Notes under the pieces: model-generated | The model's database searches: none | Told to the model about the DNA's origin: nothing | What the model saw: only the letters and a program-made list of their open reading frames with translations | Position numbers and translations under genes: made by a program | Part shown: piece after piece, positions 6,888 through 13,090 of the stretch | How the letters are laid out: every line of letters begins with the position of its first letter | How positions within the stretch are numbered: the first letter of the stretch is position 1 | Virus record (IMG/VR): IMGVR_UViG_3300021959_004388 | Coordinates: 1-22,624 of that record | Length of the DNA: 22,624 nt | Origin: a virus | Strand: one strand, 5' to 3'

Positions 6888-7568
6888 ATGCGAGATCTAT
6901 TGGACAAACTACAACTATTAGAAGGTTTCATGCCCAAGGAAATGGAGGGTGAGACTGAATTTGAATTTACTGGTGATGATGGTGAAACAGGCTTCGGAAC
7001 ACTATACTACAAAGCACAAATTAAGCAAAGCGATGAGCATGGTTACTATGCTGAAGTTGATCCTAACTCGCTAAGAGGTGAAGCAGAAGGCGACGGCAAC
7101 AATAAACTAGACGACGAACTAGCAACTGCTGTTGTCCAATCCGATGGTCCGGATCACGAAGCAGCAATGGATGCTGCATTTGACGATGCTATGGATATTA
7201 TCAAGAATTCCGATAACAAATACTCGCAAGGGGAAAGCGCAGACGAATCCGACGAACAAACATTTGAAGGTGAGGAGTTCTACGAGTATTATGGTTTCTT
7301 ACCTTGGCACGAAGATATTGTAGATGAAGCAGAATACAGAGGACGCAAGGTTAAACTTGGCAAACCCATGCAGGGTGATGTTAAAAAGTTTAAGGTATAT
7401 GTCAGAGATCCAAAGACTAAAAATGTAAAGAAAGTAAATTTTGGTGATCCTAATATGCGTATTAAAAAATCTAATCCAGCACGTAGAAAATCATTCCGTG
7501 CTAGACACAATTGTGATAACCCGGGTCCAAGAACAAAAGCACGATACTGGTCATGTAGGAAATGGTAA
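6888..7568 (+). CDS. Modular phage protein: capsid-targeting-like N terminus, acidic middle, basic Cys tail
   Basis: The 226-residue protein begins MRDLLDKLQLLEGF, in which QLLE|G fits the (L/I)xE cleavage rule of T4 prohead protease. Residues about 23-130 are very acidic. From about 148 the charge flips to basic: YRGRKVKLGKP, then FKVYVRDPKTKNVKKVNFGD. The protein ends in RRKSFRARHNC and RYWSCRKW, two Cys separated by 13 residues. This basic C-terminal module recurs, from memory, in many marine phage proteins of unknown function. A good ribosome binding site (AAAGGGA, 6874-6880) precedes it. An acidic core with cleavable ends would suit a prohead core or internal protein, which is inference. 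No enzyme motif is visible. Confidence 0.75.
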   Translation: MRDLLDKLQLLEGFMPKEMEGETEFEFTGDDGETGFGTLYYKAQIKQSDEHGYYAEVDPNSLRGEAEGDGNNKLDDELATAVVQSDGPDHEAAMDAAFDDAMDIIKNSDNKYSQGESADESDEQTFEGEEFYEYYGFLPWHEDIVDEAEYRGRKVKLGKPMQGDVKKFKVYVRDPKTKNVKKVNFGDPNMRIKKSNPARRKSFRARHNCDNPGPRTKARYWSCRKW

Positions 7569-7571
7569 CTG

Positions 7572-7907
7572 ATGAAACTAAATGAATTATTCTCACCCAT
7601 AGGCGCACCATCGGATAACGATGACATAAACTATATCGAAGATCTAAAGATATTCATCGATAGTGATAATGAAGTAATGAGTAAAGTATTGTTTCCTGCA
7701 ATTAAGAAACACATGAAATATAAAGGTCATCCTGACGCTTATAAAATATATATCAAGCCATTAGAACAGTGTAAAGAAATGTACTGTAATAAATTTTCTA
7801 TAGAAGACATGCAGGACAAAATTAATAAGGAAAATATTATAGCATTAGCGAGAACTATTTCCGGAGAACAGGAAAAATACATAGAGCGTGGCGACTATGA
7901 AGATTAG
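7572..7907 (+). CDS. Unknown protein with MKLNELF N terminus
   Basis: The 111-residue protein starts MKLNELFSPIG, nearly identical at the first eight residues to the protein encoded at 10847 (MKLNELFSEA) although the rest is unrelated. Unlike that protein it lacks a Glu at the expected prohead-protease site. The remainder is predicted to be helical (KVLFPAIKKHMKYKGHPDAY, then NIIALARTISGEQEKYIERGDYED) and contains two Cys eight residues apart in the middle. It follows the previous stop by three bases, with AGGAAATGG as a possible ribosome binding site, and overlaps the nucleotidyltransferase gene by 11 bases. The function is not recognised. Confidence 0.75.
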   Translation: MKLNELFSPIGAPSDNDDINYIEDLKIFIDSDNEVMSKVLFPAIKKHMKYKGHPDAYKIYIKPLEQCKEMYCNKFSIEDMQDKINKENIIALARTISGEQEKYIERGDYED

Positions 7908-8511
7908 AGAATTATTCGAAGCAGATACTGACAAACACGTAACCTTCTGCTTTGGAAGGTTTAATCCTCCTACCTTAGGACACAAGGAAGTTTTCAAAAA
8001 AATGAAGGCACAAGGAGGAGACATGAAAATCTTTACTACCATGAGCCAGGACGCAAAAAAGAATCCACTAGACTATTCTGCCAAGGTAGATTTTATTAGA
8101 AAGATACATTCTGAATATGCAGATAATGTAGTTGAGGACACGAACCTAAACACAATAACCAAGGTTGCACAATATCTAAATGACCAAGGCTACACACATG
8201 CAACATTCGTGGGTGGAGATGATAGAAAGAATTTATACGATCAATTGGTTGCATACAACGGAAAGGAAGAGGGAAAGAAGGGTCCTTTGGAAAACAAATA
8301 CAAATTTGAAACTCTTGAGTTTGTAAGCGCAGGCGCAAGAGAGGACGGAGCAGAGGGTGTTGAAGGCATAAGCGGAACCAAAGCAAGAGAAGATGCCGCT
8401 AATAACGATTTAAAAAGTTTCACAGCACACACAGGTGCTGGAGAACATGCGGAAGAATTATTCGCCGCAGTAAGAAAAGGAATGGGATTATCGGATAATA
8501 CCGAGGATTAA
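7897..8511 (+). CDS. Nucleotidyltransferase (cytidylyltransferase/NMNAT-like) with capsid-targeting-like N terminus
   Basis: The 204-residue protein carries GRFNPPTLGH at residues 20-29, the (H/T)xGH nucleotide-binding motif of the nucleotidyltransferase superfamily, then VGGDDRKNLYD in the middle and ISGTKARED near 152-160, corresponding to the ISxTxxR motif. It should transfer an AMP or CMP group to a phosphorylated substrate. An NMN adenylyltransferase role in NAD metabolism is one possibility, but specificity cannot be read. The catalytic fold is preceded by MKIRELFEAD, which ends in LFE, a plausible prohead-protease site. ATG 7897 is preferred to GTG 7888 because it begins exactly at this repeated motif. 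It overlaps the upstream gene by 11 bases. Confidence 0.85.
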   Translation: MKIRELFEADTDKHVTFCFGRFNPPTLGHKEVFKKMKAQGGDMKIFTTMSQDAKKNPLDYSAKVDFIRKIHSEYADNVVEDTNLNTITKVAQYLNDQGYTHATFVGGDDRKNLYDQLVAYNGKEEGKKGPLENKYKFETLEFVSAGAREDGAEGVEGISGTKAREDAANNDLKSFTAHTGAGEHAEELFAAVRKGMGLSDNTED

Positions 8512-8525
8512 ACAAGGGGAAAACA

Positions 8526-9467
8526 ATGGGTATAATGGATAAAGAAAGATCGGCATATACTAATCCGGCAGGTGGAGAACTTGCCCGAATGGGAAGAATA
8601 CTAATGGATAAATCAGTCACAGTCAAGGATGACGCACTATCAAACGTGCTAGGTAGACTCGGTGACGAACTAACAAGATACGGTGAGCCTGGCGGAGCAT
8701 CAAGCATAGACGAACTTTCTAAAAAGGTTAGACTGAGTAAGGAACAGATCTTGAAGATGATGAAATGGGCTCAACAGCAAAAGGACACTTCATTACAAAA
8801 AGTTAAGGATCCGGATCCTAAGCCAGATGAAGATGAAAAAGAAGAATCTGTAGCAACCGAAAATACCCCTATCGGACATACAGATGATGAGCGTAACATG
8901 ATTCGCAAGGAACTTTACCAAATGGCAAAGTATGCCAAAGAGATGTTTGAAATGCTAGAAGACCTACCCGCTGACAGTGATTTCCCCCACTGGTGGCAGG
9001 CAAAGGTTGTTAAGAGCCTACAAATGATCAGCAAGGCCAAACATTACTTGGAAAATGAACTAAACGTTCCTGATGTTGATGGAGATAGAACAGAAGAGGA
9101 CATGCACGACAAGGACAACATAGGATTTTCCGACAAGGAAATCAAGATGGCCTTTGGTGTTTTAAACGATCCAAGATACAAGGGCGGTAACTACACGGGT
9201 GCAGTGGAAGTGATAAACAAAATTGCTCCTGGACTAGCAGACCATCCTAGTGTAGCCAAAGCATTAAAAAGAACAAACGAAGCAGTATGTTCAGAATGTG
9301 GCAAGGCTCGCTTTACGGCACTACCAGAAGAAATGCAAAAGCAGTATGAAAGTGTTAATGAAGAAAAGCAAAAGGGCGTTGATGGCAAGGTATGCTGGAA
9401 AGGCTACAAGCGCATGGGCACCAAGATGAAGGGTGGCAAACGAGTTGATAATTGTGTTAAGATGTAA
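8526..9467 (+). CDS. Modular phage protein with CxxC and basic Cys tail, unknown function
   Basis: The 313-residue protein joins several segments: an N-terminal part (1-90) with a helical SIDELSKKVRLSKEQILKMM region, an acidic linker (DPKPDEDEKEE), a helical domain with FPHWWQAKVVKSLQMISKAK, a segment with DKEIKMAFGVLNDPRYKGGN and LADHPSVAKALKR, a CSEC zinc-knuckle-like pair, and a basic end with CWKGYKRMGTKMKGGKRVDNC. These segments resemble building blocks reshuffled among marine phage proteins, judged from memory. The N terminus (MGIMDKERSAY) lacks the MKxxELF motif of its neighbours. AAGGGGAAAACA precedes the ATG. There is no enzyme signature. A role in the head or prohead core is possible by context. 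Confidence 0.75.
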   Translation: MGIMDKERSAYTNPAGGELARMGRILMDKSVTVKDDALSNVLGRLGDELTRYGEPGGASSIDELSKKVRLSKEQILKMMKWAQQQKDTSLQKVKDPDPKPDEDEKEESVATENTPIGHTDDERNMIRKELYQMAKYAKEMFEMLEDLPADSDFPHWWQAKVVKSLQMISKAKHYLENELNVPDVDGDRTEEDMHDKDNIGFSDKEIKMAFGVLNDPRYKGGNYTGAVEVINKIAPGLADHPSVAKALKRTNEAVCSECGKARFTALPEEMQKQYESVNEEKQKGVDGKVCWKGYKRMGTKMKGGKRVDNCVKM

Positions 9468-9667
9468 TGGAGATAGAAGAGTTAAAAAGACTTGCGGGCA
9501 TCTATGAACGTCATGGCTGGAAAGCATATGACGGACCCAATCTATCGATCACAGGCACGGAAAAACAATATCTAGAAAAGAAACACAACATACAACCAGG
9601 AACCCCTGAATGGTTTAAGTTGTGGTTCGCACTACCAAAACTAACAGGCGAGAAACCCATAGAATGA
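9467..9667 (+). CDS. Small phage protein with ELKRLAGI N terminus
   Basis: The 66-residue protein starts within a TAATG overlap with the upstream stop and ends in an ATGA overlap with the downstream start, so it is translated within a coupled string. MEIEELKRLAGIYE carries the short helical ELKRLAG motif I associate with N termini of marine T4-like phage proteins, and GIYE could serve as an (L/I)xE protease site. The rest (GTPEWFKLWFALPKLTGEKP) looks like a compact, Trp-rich small domain. The function is unknown. Confidence 0.7.
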   Translation: MEIEELKRLAGIYERHGWKAYDGPNLSITGTEKQYLEKKHNIQPGTPEWFKLWFALPKLTGEKPIE

Positions 9668-10641
9668 GAGCATACGAGATCATATCTGAAAAAGCAGTTA
9701 GCAAAAAGCAGCAGCAGTTCTTTGGTATTGTAAGAGCAATGCAAAAGGGCGATATGAAAAAGTCTGGCGAAGCAGGCAAAGTTGCTAAAGATATGAAAAA
9801 GAGTGATGTCAAAGACTTTGCTAAAACCAAGCACAAGGGATTACCTACCAAAAAGAAAACATCTGAAGAAGCAGCAGGTGTTGGCATAGTTACAAAACAG
9901 AATGCAACAGCAGACGTTCCCGTAGGCGGCGAATACATGAACGTTAAGAAATTATTCCCCAAGAAGAAAAAGAAAAAGGAAAGCATAGCCTATGAGGATA
10001 TGTTCCAAGGACTAAATCCTAAATCAGAAATATATGTTGATATGGATGGTGTTCTAGCAGACTTCTTTGGTGAGTGGAAGAAGTTGGTAGGCAAGGACTG
10101 GAGAGAAATTAATAAGGACGAAATCGAACCAGCACTTAAAAAAATTAGAGACGAGGAAGACTTTTGGTTAAACATTCCTCTTACATCAAACGCAAAAAAA
10201 TTACTCGGCATTATTAAACAGGTTAAAGGAAACTACAAGATTCTAAGTTCACCATTGGCTAACGATCCTAAATCGGAACCACACAAGCGCGAATGGATTG
10301 AAAAGAATCTAGACTTCTTCCCACCAACTGAAGTCATCATAACAAAGGATAAGGCGAAGTATGCGACAAACCCCGACGGCACACCTAATATCCTCATTGA
10401 CGATTATGGTGTTAATATTGCAGCGTGGGAAAGTGCCGGAGGCATAGGGTTCAAGCACAAGGATCACAAGTTTGAGAGGACTGCTAAAAAACTAAAGGCA
10501 GAGATAGAAGAAAGTTTCCAAAGCCTAATTAGAAATTACATAGAAGAAAAGTGGAGTGCCAAATACAAGAAAAGCATCAACTGCTCTAATCCAAAGGGCT
10601 TTAGCCAAAAAGCACACTGCGCAGGACGCAAGAAGAAATGA
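9664..10641 (+). CDS. Fusion protein: capsid-targeting-like peptide, DUF3008-like domain, HAD-type 5'-nucleotidase, basic Cys tail
   Basis: The 325-residue protein begins MRAYEIISEKA, close in pattern to the T4 internal-protein targeting peptide. Residues about 12-62 (SKKQQQFFGIVRAMQKGDMKK and KDFAKTKHKGLP) match the DUF3008 family. A linker with GVGIVTKQNATADVPVGGEY and a run of lysines follows. From about 123 there is a HAD phosphatase: YVDMDGVLADFF (motif I, Asp126 and Asp128), ILSSP (motif II), IITKDKAKYA (motif III Lys) and LIDDYG (motif IV). This resembles NT5C-type deoxynucleotidases that dephosphorylate nucleoside monophosphates. The end has SINCSNPKGF and a second Cys 11 residues after the first. 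ATG 9664, in an ATGA overlap, is chosen over GTG-type starts further upstream. Confidence 0.82.
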   Translation: MRAYEIISEKAVSKKQQQFFGIVRAMQKGDMKKSGEAGKVAKDMKKSDVKDFAKTKHKGLPTKKKTSEEAAGVGIVTKQNATADVPVGGEYMNVKKLFPKKKKKKESIAYEDMFQGLNPKSEIYVDMDGVLADFFGEWKKLVGKDWREINKDEIEPALKKIRDEEDFWLNIPLTSNAKKLLGIIKQVKGNYKILSSPLANDPKSEPHKREWIEKNLDFFPPTEVIITKDKAKYATNPDGTPNILIDDYGVNIAAWESAGGIGFKHKDHKFERTAKKLKAEIEESFQSLIRNYIEEKWSAKYKKSINCSNPKGFSQKAHCAGRKKK

Positions 10642-10838
10642 GAATATTTGAACTAGTTGAAAACTTTGCTGATGGTAAGAAGAAGGGCAAGAGCCGTCCA
10701 GGACGTGTAAAACGTGCTGGTGCTAGTTGTAAAGGAAGCGTAACTAGCCTACGTAAAAAGGCTAAAAATGCTAGTGGAGAACGTGCTAAAATGTATCACT
10801 GGTGCGCAAATATGAAAAGCGGACGCAACAAGGGCTAA
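10638..10838 (+). CDS. Small basic Cys protein with MRIFELVE N terminus
   Basis: The 66-residue, highly basic protein starts in an ATGA overlap with the previous stop. MRIFELVEN fits the repeated N-terminal pattern M-(K/R)-x-x-E-(L/I) and contains LVE as a possible cleavage site. The remainder is a single module: GKKKGKSRPGRVKRAGASC, a Lys-rich helix, then MYHWCANMKSG, with two Cys 24 residues apart. The positive charge suggests nucleic-acid contact. It reads like a stand-alone copy of the Cys tails found fused to its neighbours. The function is unknown; a packaged DNA-binding protein is one possibility. Confidence 0.7.
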   Translation: MRIFELVENFADGKKKGKSRPGRVKRAGASCKGSVTSLRKKAKNASGERAKMYHWCANMKSGRNKG

Positions 10839-10841
10839 ATA
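10834..10841 (+). promoter_or_regulatory. Putative late promoter box GCTAAATA
   Basis: GCTAAATA uses the TAA stop (10836-10838) of the upstream gene. By T4 geometry, transcription would begin at the A of ATG 10847, giving a leaderless message. AAGGG (10829-10833) lies upstream and would serve read-through transcripts only. Confidence 0.45.
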
Positions 10842-10846
10842 ATAAT

Positions 10847-11260
10847 ATGAAATTAAACGAACTATTTTCAGAAGCATATACGCCTACAAAAGACAAGGCT
10901 GATTACCACGCGAAACAAAAAGCACTACAGGATCTACAGGCAGATCCAAACACATCAAAGGATCCTGAACTTAAAAAAGAAATAATGAAGCGTAAAGCAG
11001 CATTGGACAAGGATAAAGAAAAGATGGAATCTGCCACAGCAGGCGCTACGAGTTCTGGTAATATAGCAAGTGTAGAAGCACCACATCTAAGCCCAGGCAA
11101 AGCACGTGGTAAGAAGTCATATACAGGAAGTCCTGGTAAATCAGGTACAAAAGCACCACCACAACCTGTGGTTAAACAGCCAAAAGCAGCCAACGGAACT
11201 GCTAAAAATGCGCTGGATATGAAGAATAGTATTTTTGGTGAGAACCCGGTAAGAAGATAA
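10847..11260 (+). CDS. Low-complexity modular phage protein with MKLNELFSEA N terminus
   Basis: The 137-residue protein starts MKLNELFSEAY, sharing its first eight residues with the protein at 7572. A charged helical part (residues 15-60) is followed by ATAGATSSGNIASV and a Gly/Ser/Pro/Lys-rich, probably disordered stretch (PHLSPGKARGKKSYTGSPGK). It ends with DMKNSIFGENPVRR. There are no Cys or enzyme motifs. An in-frame start at 10802 would overlap the upstream gene and lose the repeated N-terminal motif, so ATG 10847 is preferred. The disordered, basic character and shared leader peptide fit an internal head or core protein, by inference. Confidence 0.7.
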   Translation: MKLNELFSEAYTPTKDKADYHAKQKALQDLQADPNTSKDPELKKEIMKRKAALDKDKEKMESATAGATSSGNIASVEAPHLSPGKARGKKSYTGSPGKSGTKAPPQPVVKQPKAANGTAKNALDMKNSIFGENPVRR

Positions 11261-11263
11261 ATA
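11256..11263 (+). promoter_or_regulatory. Putative late promoter box GATAAATA
   Basis: GATAAATA incorporates the TAA stop at 11258-11260. The projected start near 11269 leaves an 18-base leader with AAAGGAA (11275-11281) before ATG 11287, which is the best late-promoter geometry in the window. Confidence 0.55.
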
Positions 11264-11286
11264 CTTACTATACAAAGGAAACTACG

Positions 11287-12228
11287 ATGGACTTTAGAAA
11301 TATAATTAAAAAGATGCGCGAATTAGATCCTACTACGCCAGGTCAGGATTTACAGCATTTCACACAACTGGCGGAATCAACAGGTATTGCGCTGGGTGCT
11401 AAAGAAGTAGTTACCGAAGCGAAAAAAGATTCAAAAGTAAAAGAAGCAGCAAAACCAGACTTTCTTGATATGGACAAAGATGGCGACAAGAAAGAGCCTA
11501 TGAAGAAGGCTGCTAAAGATGCTAAGAAAAAGAAAGAGCCTGTAAAAGAAGCAGAACAAGTTGTCAAAGCAGAAAAAGGCGACAACAAAGAAAAAATGCC
11601 TAGCAAGAAAGAAGTTTTATTAATGTGTGGCAAGGGCATGACTAAAGCAGCAATTTGCAAGGAATATTCAGGCTGCGATCAAGAAAAATTAAAAGAAATG
11701 ATTGAGTCTTGTATGGAAGAATACAAGAAGAAAAAGAAAAACGAATCCGTTACATTTGAAGACATGGACGGCGAAATAGTTGAGGCTAAGAAATCAGCAG
11801 CACAGAAGAAAGCACAGGAAAAATTTAAGAATATGGTAAAAGGCAAGAAGTCTGATGATAAAGAAATGGACGAAGCCAAAGAACCTAAAAAGAAAAAAGA
11901 AACGGTCAAGGAATCCGTTGAACCTAAGATGTCATTCGTTGAAATGATGAAGATGGTACGCGAAAGCGGCGGACAGCAGGCTATCGATCCTATGGACGAT
12001 GTTCTTTGGAACTGGGCAAACAGAGTTGCTGTTTCAAAAGTTGAAGAAACAAACAAGCAGGAAATTTTTGCTGCAATGCTATATGAAAGAAACGGCGGAC
12101 GTTTTGAAATGTATGACGTTGTTGAAAAAGGCTTAAACGAAGGAAAGGATTGTAACTGTGGTCCAGATTGCGAGTGCAAAGGCAATTGCGGCGACGATTG
12201 CAACTGTGGTCCAAACTGCGGCAAATAA
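11287..12228 (+). CDS. Lys/Glu-rich modular phage protein with metallothionein-like Cys tail
   Basis: The 313-residue protein is dominated by Lys, Glu and Ala, as in prohead core (scaffold) proteins. It begins MDFRNIIKKMRELD, and QLAEST near residue 29 offers an (L/I)xE protease site. LDMDKDGDKKEPM is an EF-hand-like Asp cluster. The middle holds a possible four-Cys unit (MCGKGMTKAAIC, SGC, ESCMEEY). A globular segment (VLWNWANRVAVSKV to FEMYDVVEKGL) precedes the end. The last 27 residues contain eight Cys in two CNCGP repeats, like a small metallothionein. It is the last gene before the terminator and has its own late-type promoter and a good ribosome binding site. The function is unproven. 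Confidence 0.75.
   Translation: MDFRNIIKKMRELDPTTPGQDLQHFTQLAESTGIALGAKEVVTEAKKDSKVKEAAKPDFLDMDKDGDKKEPMKKAAKDAKKKKEPVKEAEQVVKAEKGDNKEKMPSKKEVLLMCGKGMTKAAICKEYSGCDQEKLKEMIESCMEEYKKKKKNESVTFEDMDGEIVEAKKSAAQKKAQEKFKNMVKGKKSDDKEMDEAKEPKKKKETVKESVEPKMSFVEMMKMVRESGGQQAIDPMDDVLWNWANRVAVSKVEETNKQEIFAAMLYERNGGRFEMYDVVEKGLNEGKDCNCGPDCECKGNCGDDCNCGPNCGK
12148..12213 (+). repeat. Tandem 18-base repeat encoding the Cys-rich tail
   Basis: GATTGTAACTGTGGTCCA (12148-12165) recurs as GATTGCAACTGTGGTCCA (12196-12213), one mismatch, 48 bases apart and in frame. Each copy encodes DCNCGP. This suggests that the Cys tail grew by internal duplication. Confidence 0.7.
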
Positions 12229-12246
12229 TTTTTTACCAAAATTAAC

Positions 12247-12280
12247 AAAAAGCCAGTTAATTAGTTGACTGGCTTTTTTT
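12247..12280 (+). terminator. Strong intrinsic terminator at the end of the late block
   Basis: The arms AAAGCCAGTTAA (12249-12260) and TTGACTGGCTTT (12265-12276) pair over 12 positions with a single U-G wobble, closing a TTAG loop, and are followed by a run of seven T (12274-12280). It lies 19 bases after the stop of the gene ending at 12228. The upstream A run also pairs partly with the T run, so some termination on the opposite strand is possible. Confidence 0.9.
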
Positions 12281-12293
12281 GTGACTATATAAT
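12265..12293 (+). promoter_or_regulatory. Sigma70-type promoter of the dsbA-like gene, -35 inside the terminator arm
   Basis: TTGACT (12265-12270) and TATAAT (12288-12293) are separated by 17 bases, one mismatch from the full consensus. The -35 hexamer is the first half of the terminator's descending arm. The projected start near 12300 gives an 18-base leader carrying AGGAG (12307-12311). Confidence 0.8.
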
Positions 12294-12317
12294 ATACACA
12301 TTAACTAGGAGAAATAA

Positions 12318-12593
12318 ATGTCAAGACATTATGGACCAGAAGAAAAAGCAAAACTAGATCGCTTAATCAAAGAAGGATCAAACGTACTAAGAGAAGTTGA
12401 AGATTTAAATGAAGGTTTAAAAGATACTGTTAAAGCAGTAGCAGAAGAATTACAAATCAAACCAAGCACAATTAACAAGGCAATTAAAATTGCACACAAA
12501 GGTGATTGGTCAAGACACAGTGAAGAATGGGAAGAAATTGAAAGTATCCTAGGAATCACAAATAATCTTCCATCAGATAATTCAGCACAATAA
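12318..12593 (+). CDS. dsbA: DsbA-like double-stranded DNA-binding protein
   Basis: The 91-residue, mostly helical protein resembles the DsbA family of T4-like phages, small dsDNA-binding proteins reported to aid late transcription in T4. The supporting region is LNEGLKDTVKAVAEELQI followed by KPSTINKAIKIAHKGDW, which looks like a helix-turn-helix-like unit with an acidic lead-in, and then EEWEEIESIL. Length agrees with T4 DsbA (about 89 residues). It has a near-consensus promoter and a good ribosome binding site, so it is probably made early. The assignment is by overall pattern and not by a catalytic motif. Another small regulatory DNA-binding protein is possible. Confidence 0.65.
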   Translation: MSRHYGPEEKAKLDRLIKEGSNVLREVEDLNEGLKDTVKAVAEELQIKPSTINKAIKIAHKGDWSRHSEEWEEIESILGITNNLPSDNSAQ

Positions 12594-12602
12594 GGATAAA
12601 TT

Positions 12603-12890
12603 TTGATTCTCACTAATATAAAAGCCTTCTGGCTAAACAGTTTTCACAGTGACAAAGTTGCATTTTGTTTTGAACTTGTAAGTTTTATATTTACGGTTGG
12701 TGCAAGCCTAACACTTGCTTTCAATGCACGTGATCCTAATATGCTTATTGTTTATCCTAATTTTTTCATTGGTAGTATTACTCAATGCTACGCTGCATAT
12801 AGAAGAGGAGCAGCATGGGTAATGGTACTTACTTTTTACTTTAGCATTGTCAATATCTTTGGATTTGGCATAGCAGCAAATTTGTGGTAA
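12603..12890 (+). CDS. Small polytopic membrane protein, unknown function
   Basis: The 95-residue protein appears to start at TTG 12603, preceded by AAGGA. No Met occurs before residue 47. It has about three hydrophobic segments: VAFCFELVSFIFTVGASLTLAF, MLIVYPNFFIGSITQCYAAY and WVMVLTFYFSIVNIFGFGIA, joined by short polar turns with RRG. It ends in a TAATG overlap with the next small gene. The topology is that of an inner-membrane protein. An immunity, transport or host-takeover role cannot be told apart from sequence. Confidence 0.7.
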   Translation: MILTNIKAFWLNSFHSDKVAFCFELVSFIFTVGASLTLAFNARDPNMLIVYPNFFIGSITQCYAAYRRGAAWVMVLTFYFSIVNIFGFGIAANLW

Positions 12891-13057
12891 TGTTCAGAGC
12901 ACAAAAAGAAATAATATGGCACCTTTCATGCCAAAATTGTGGATTCTATTGGACCATGCCAACCATGGAAGAAAAATTACAAATAGAAAAAAACAAATAT
13001 TCCTGTCCAATATGCCAAAAGTCAGGACACGCAAAAGAAGTTAAAAATCCCTCTTGA
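12890..13057 (+). CDS. Small zinc-ribbon protein
   Basis: A 55-residue ORF starts in a TAATG overlap with the membrane-protein stop and ends at TGA 13055-13057, inside the -35 box of the next promoter. It has two CxxC knuckles, SCQNCGFYW and YSCPICQKSGH, about 22 residues apart: the classic zinc-ribbon spacing, with aromatic residues in the strand after the first pair. Such proteins bind DNA, RNA or partner proteins. The function is unknown. Confidence 0.7.
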   Translation: MFRAQKEIIWHLSCQNCGFYWTMPTMEEKLQIEKNKYSCPICQKSGHAKEVKNPS

Positions 13058-13082
13058 CAGACACTCTAGTCTGTGTTACAAT
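13054..13082 (+). promoter_or_regulatory. Consensus sigma70-type promoter with dyad in its spacer
   Basis: TTGACA (13054-13059) and TACAAT (13077-13082), spaced 17 bases apart, are the best -35/-10 pair in the window. The projected start near 13089 is only two bases before ATG 13091, so the first message would be almost leaderless. Confidence 0.8.
13057..13074 (+). promoter_or_regulatory. Candidate operator: inverted repeat between -35 and -10
   Basis: The arms ACAGAC (13057-13062) and GTCTGT (13069-13074) are perfect inverted repeats around a six-base centre, overlapping the -35 box and filling the spacer. Such a position would let a dimeric repressor block RNA polymerase. It is not found at the other promoters in this exact form. 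Confidence 0.4.
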
Positions 13083-13090
13083 ACTAACAT

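Noticed and set aside
11679-12248. Minus-strand ORF of 189 codons opposite the Cys-tail gene
   Set aside because: Its low-complexity Ser/Phe/Gln composition mirrors the Lys/Glu-rich sense gene, and it would have to start inside the terminator region.
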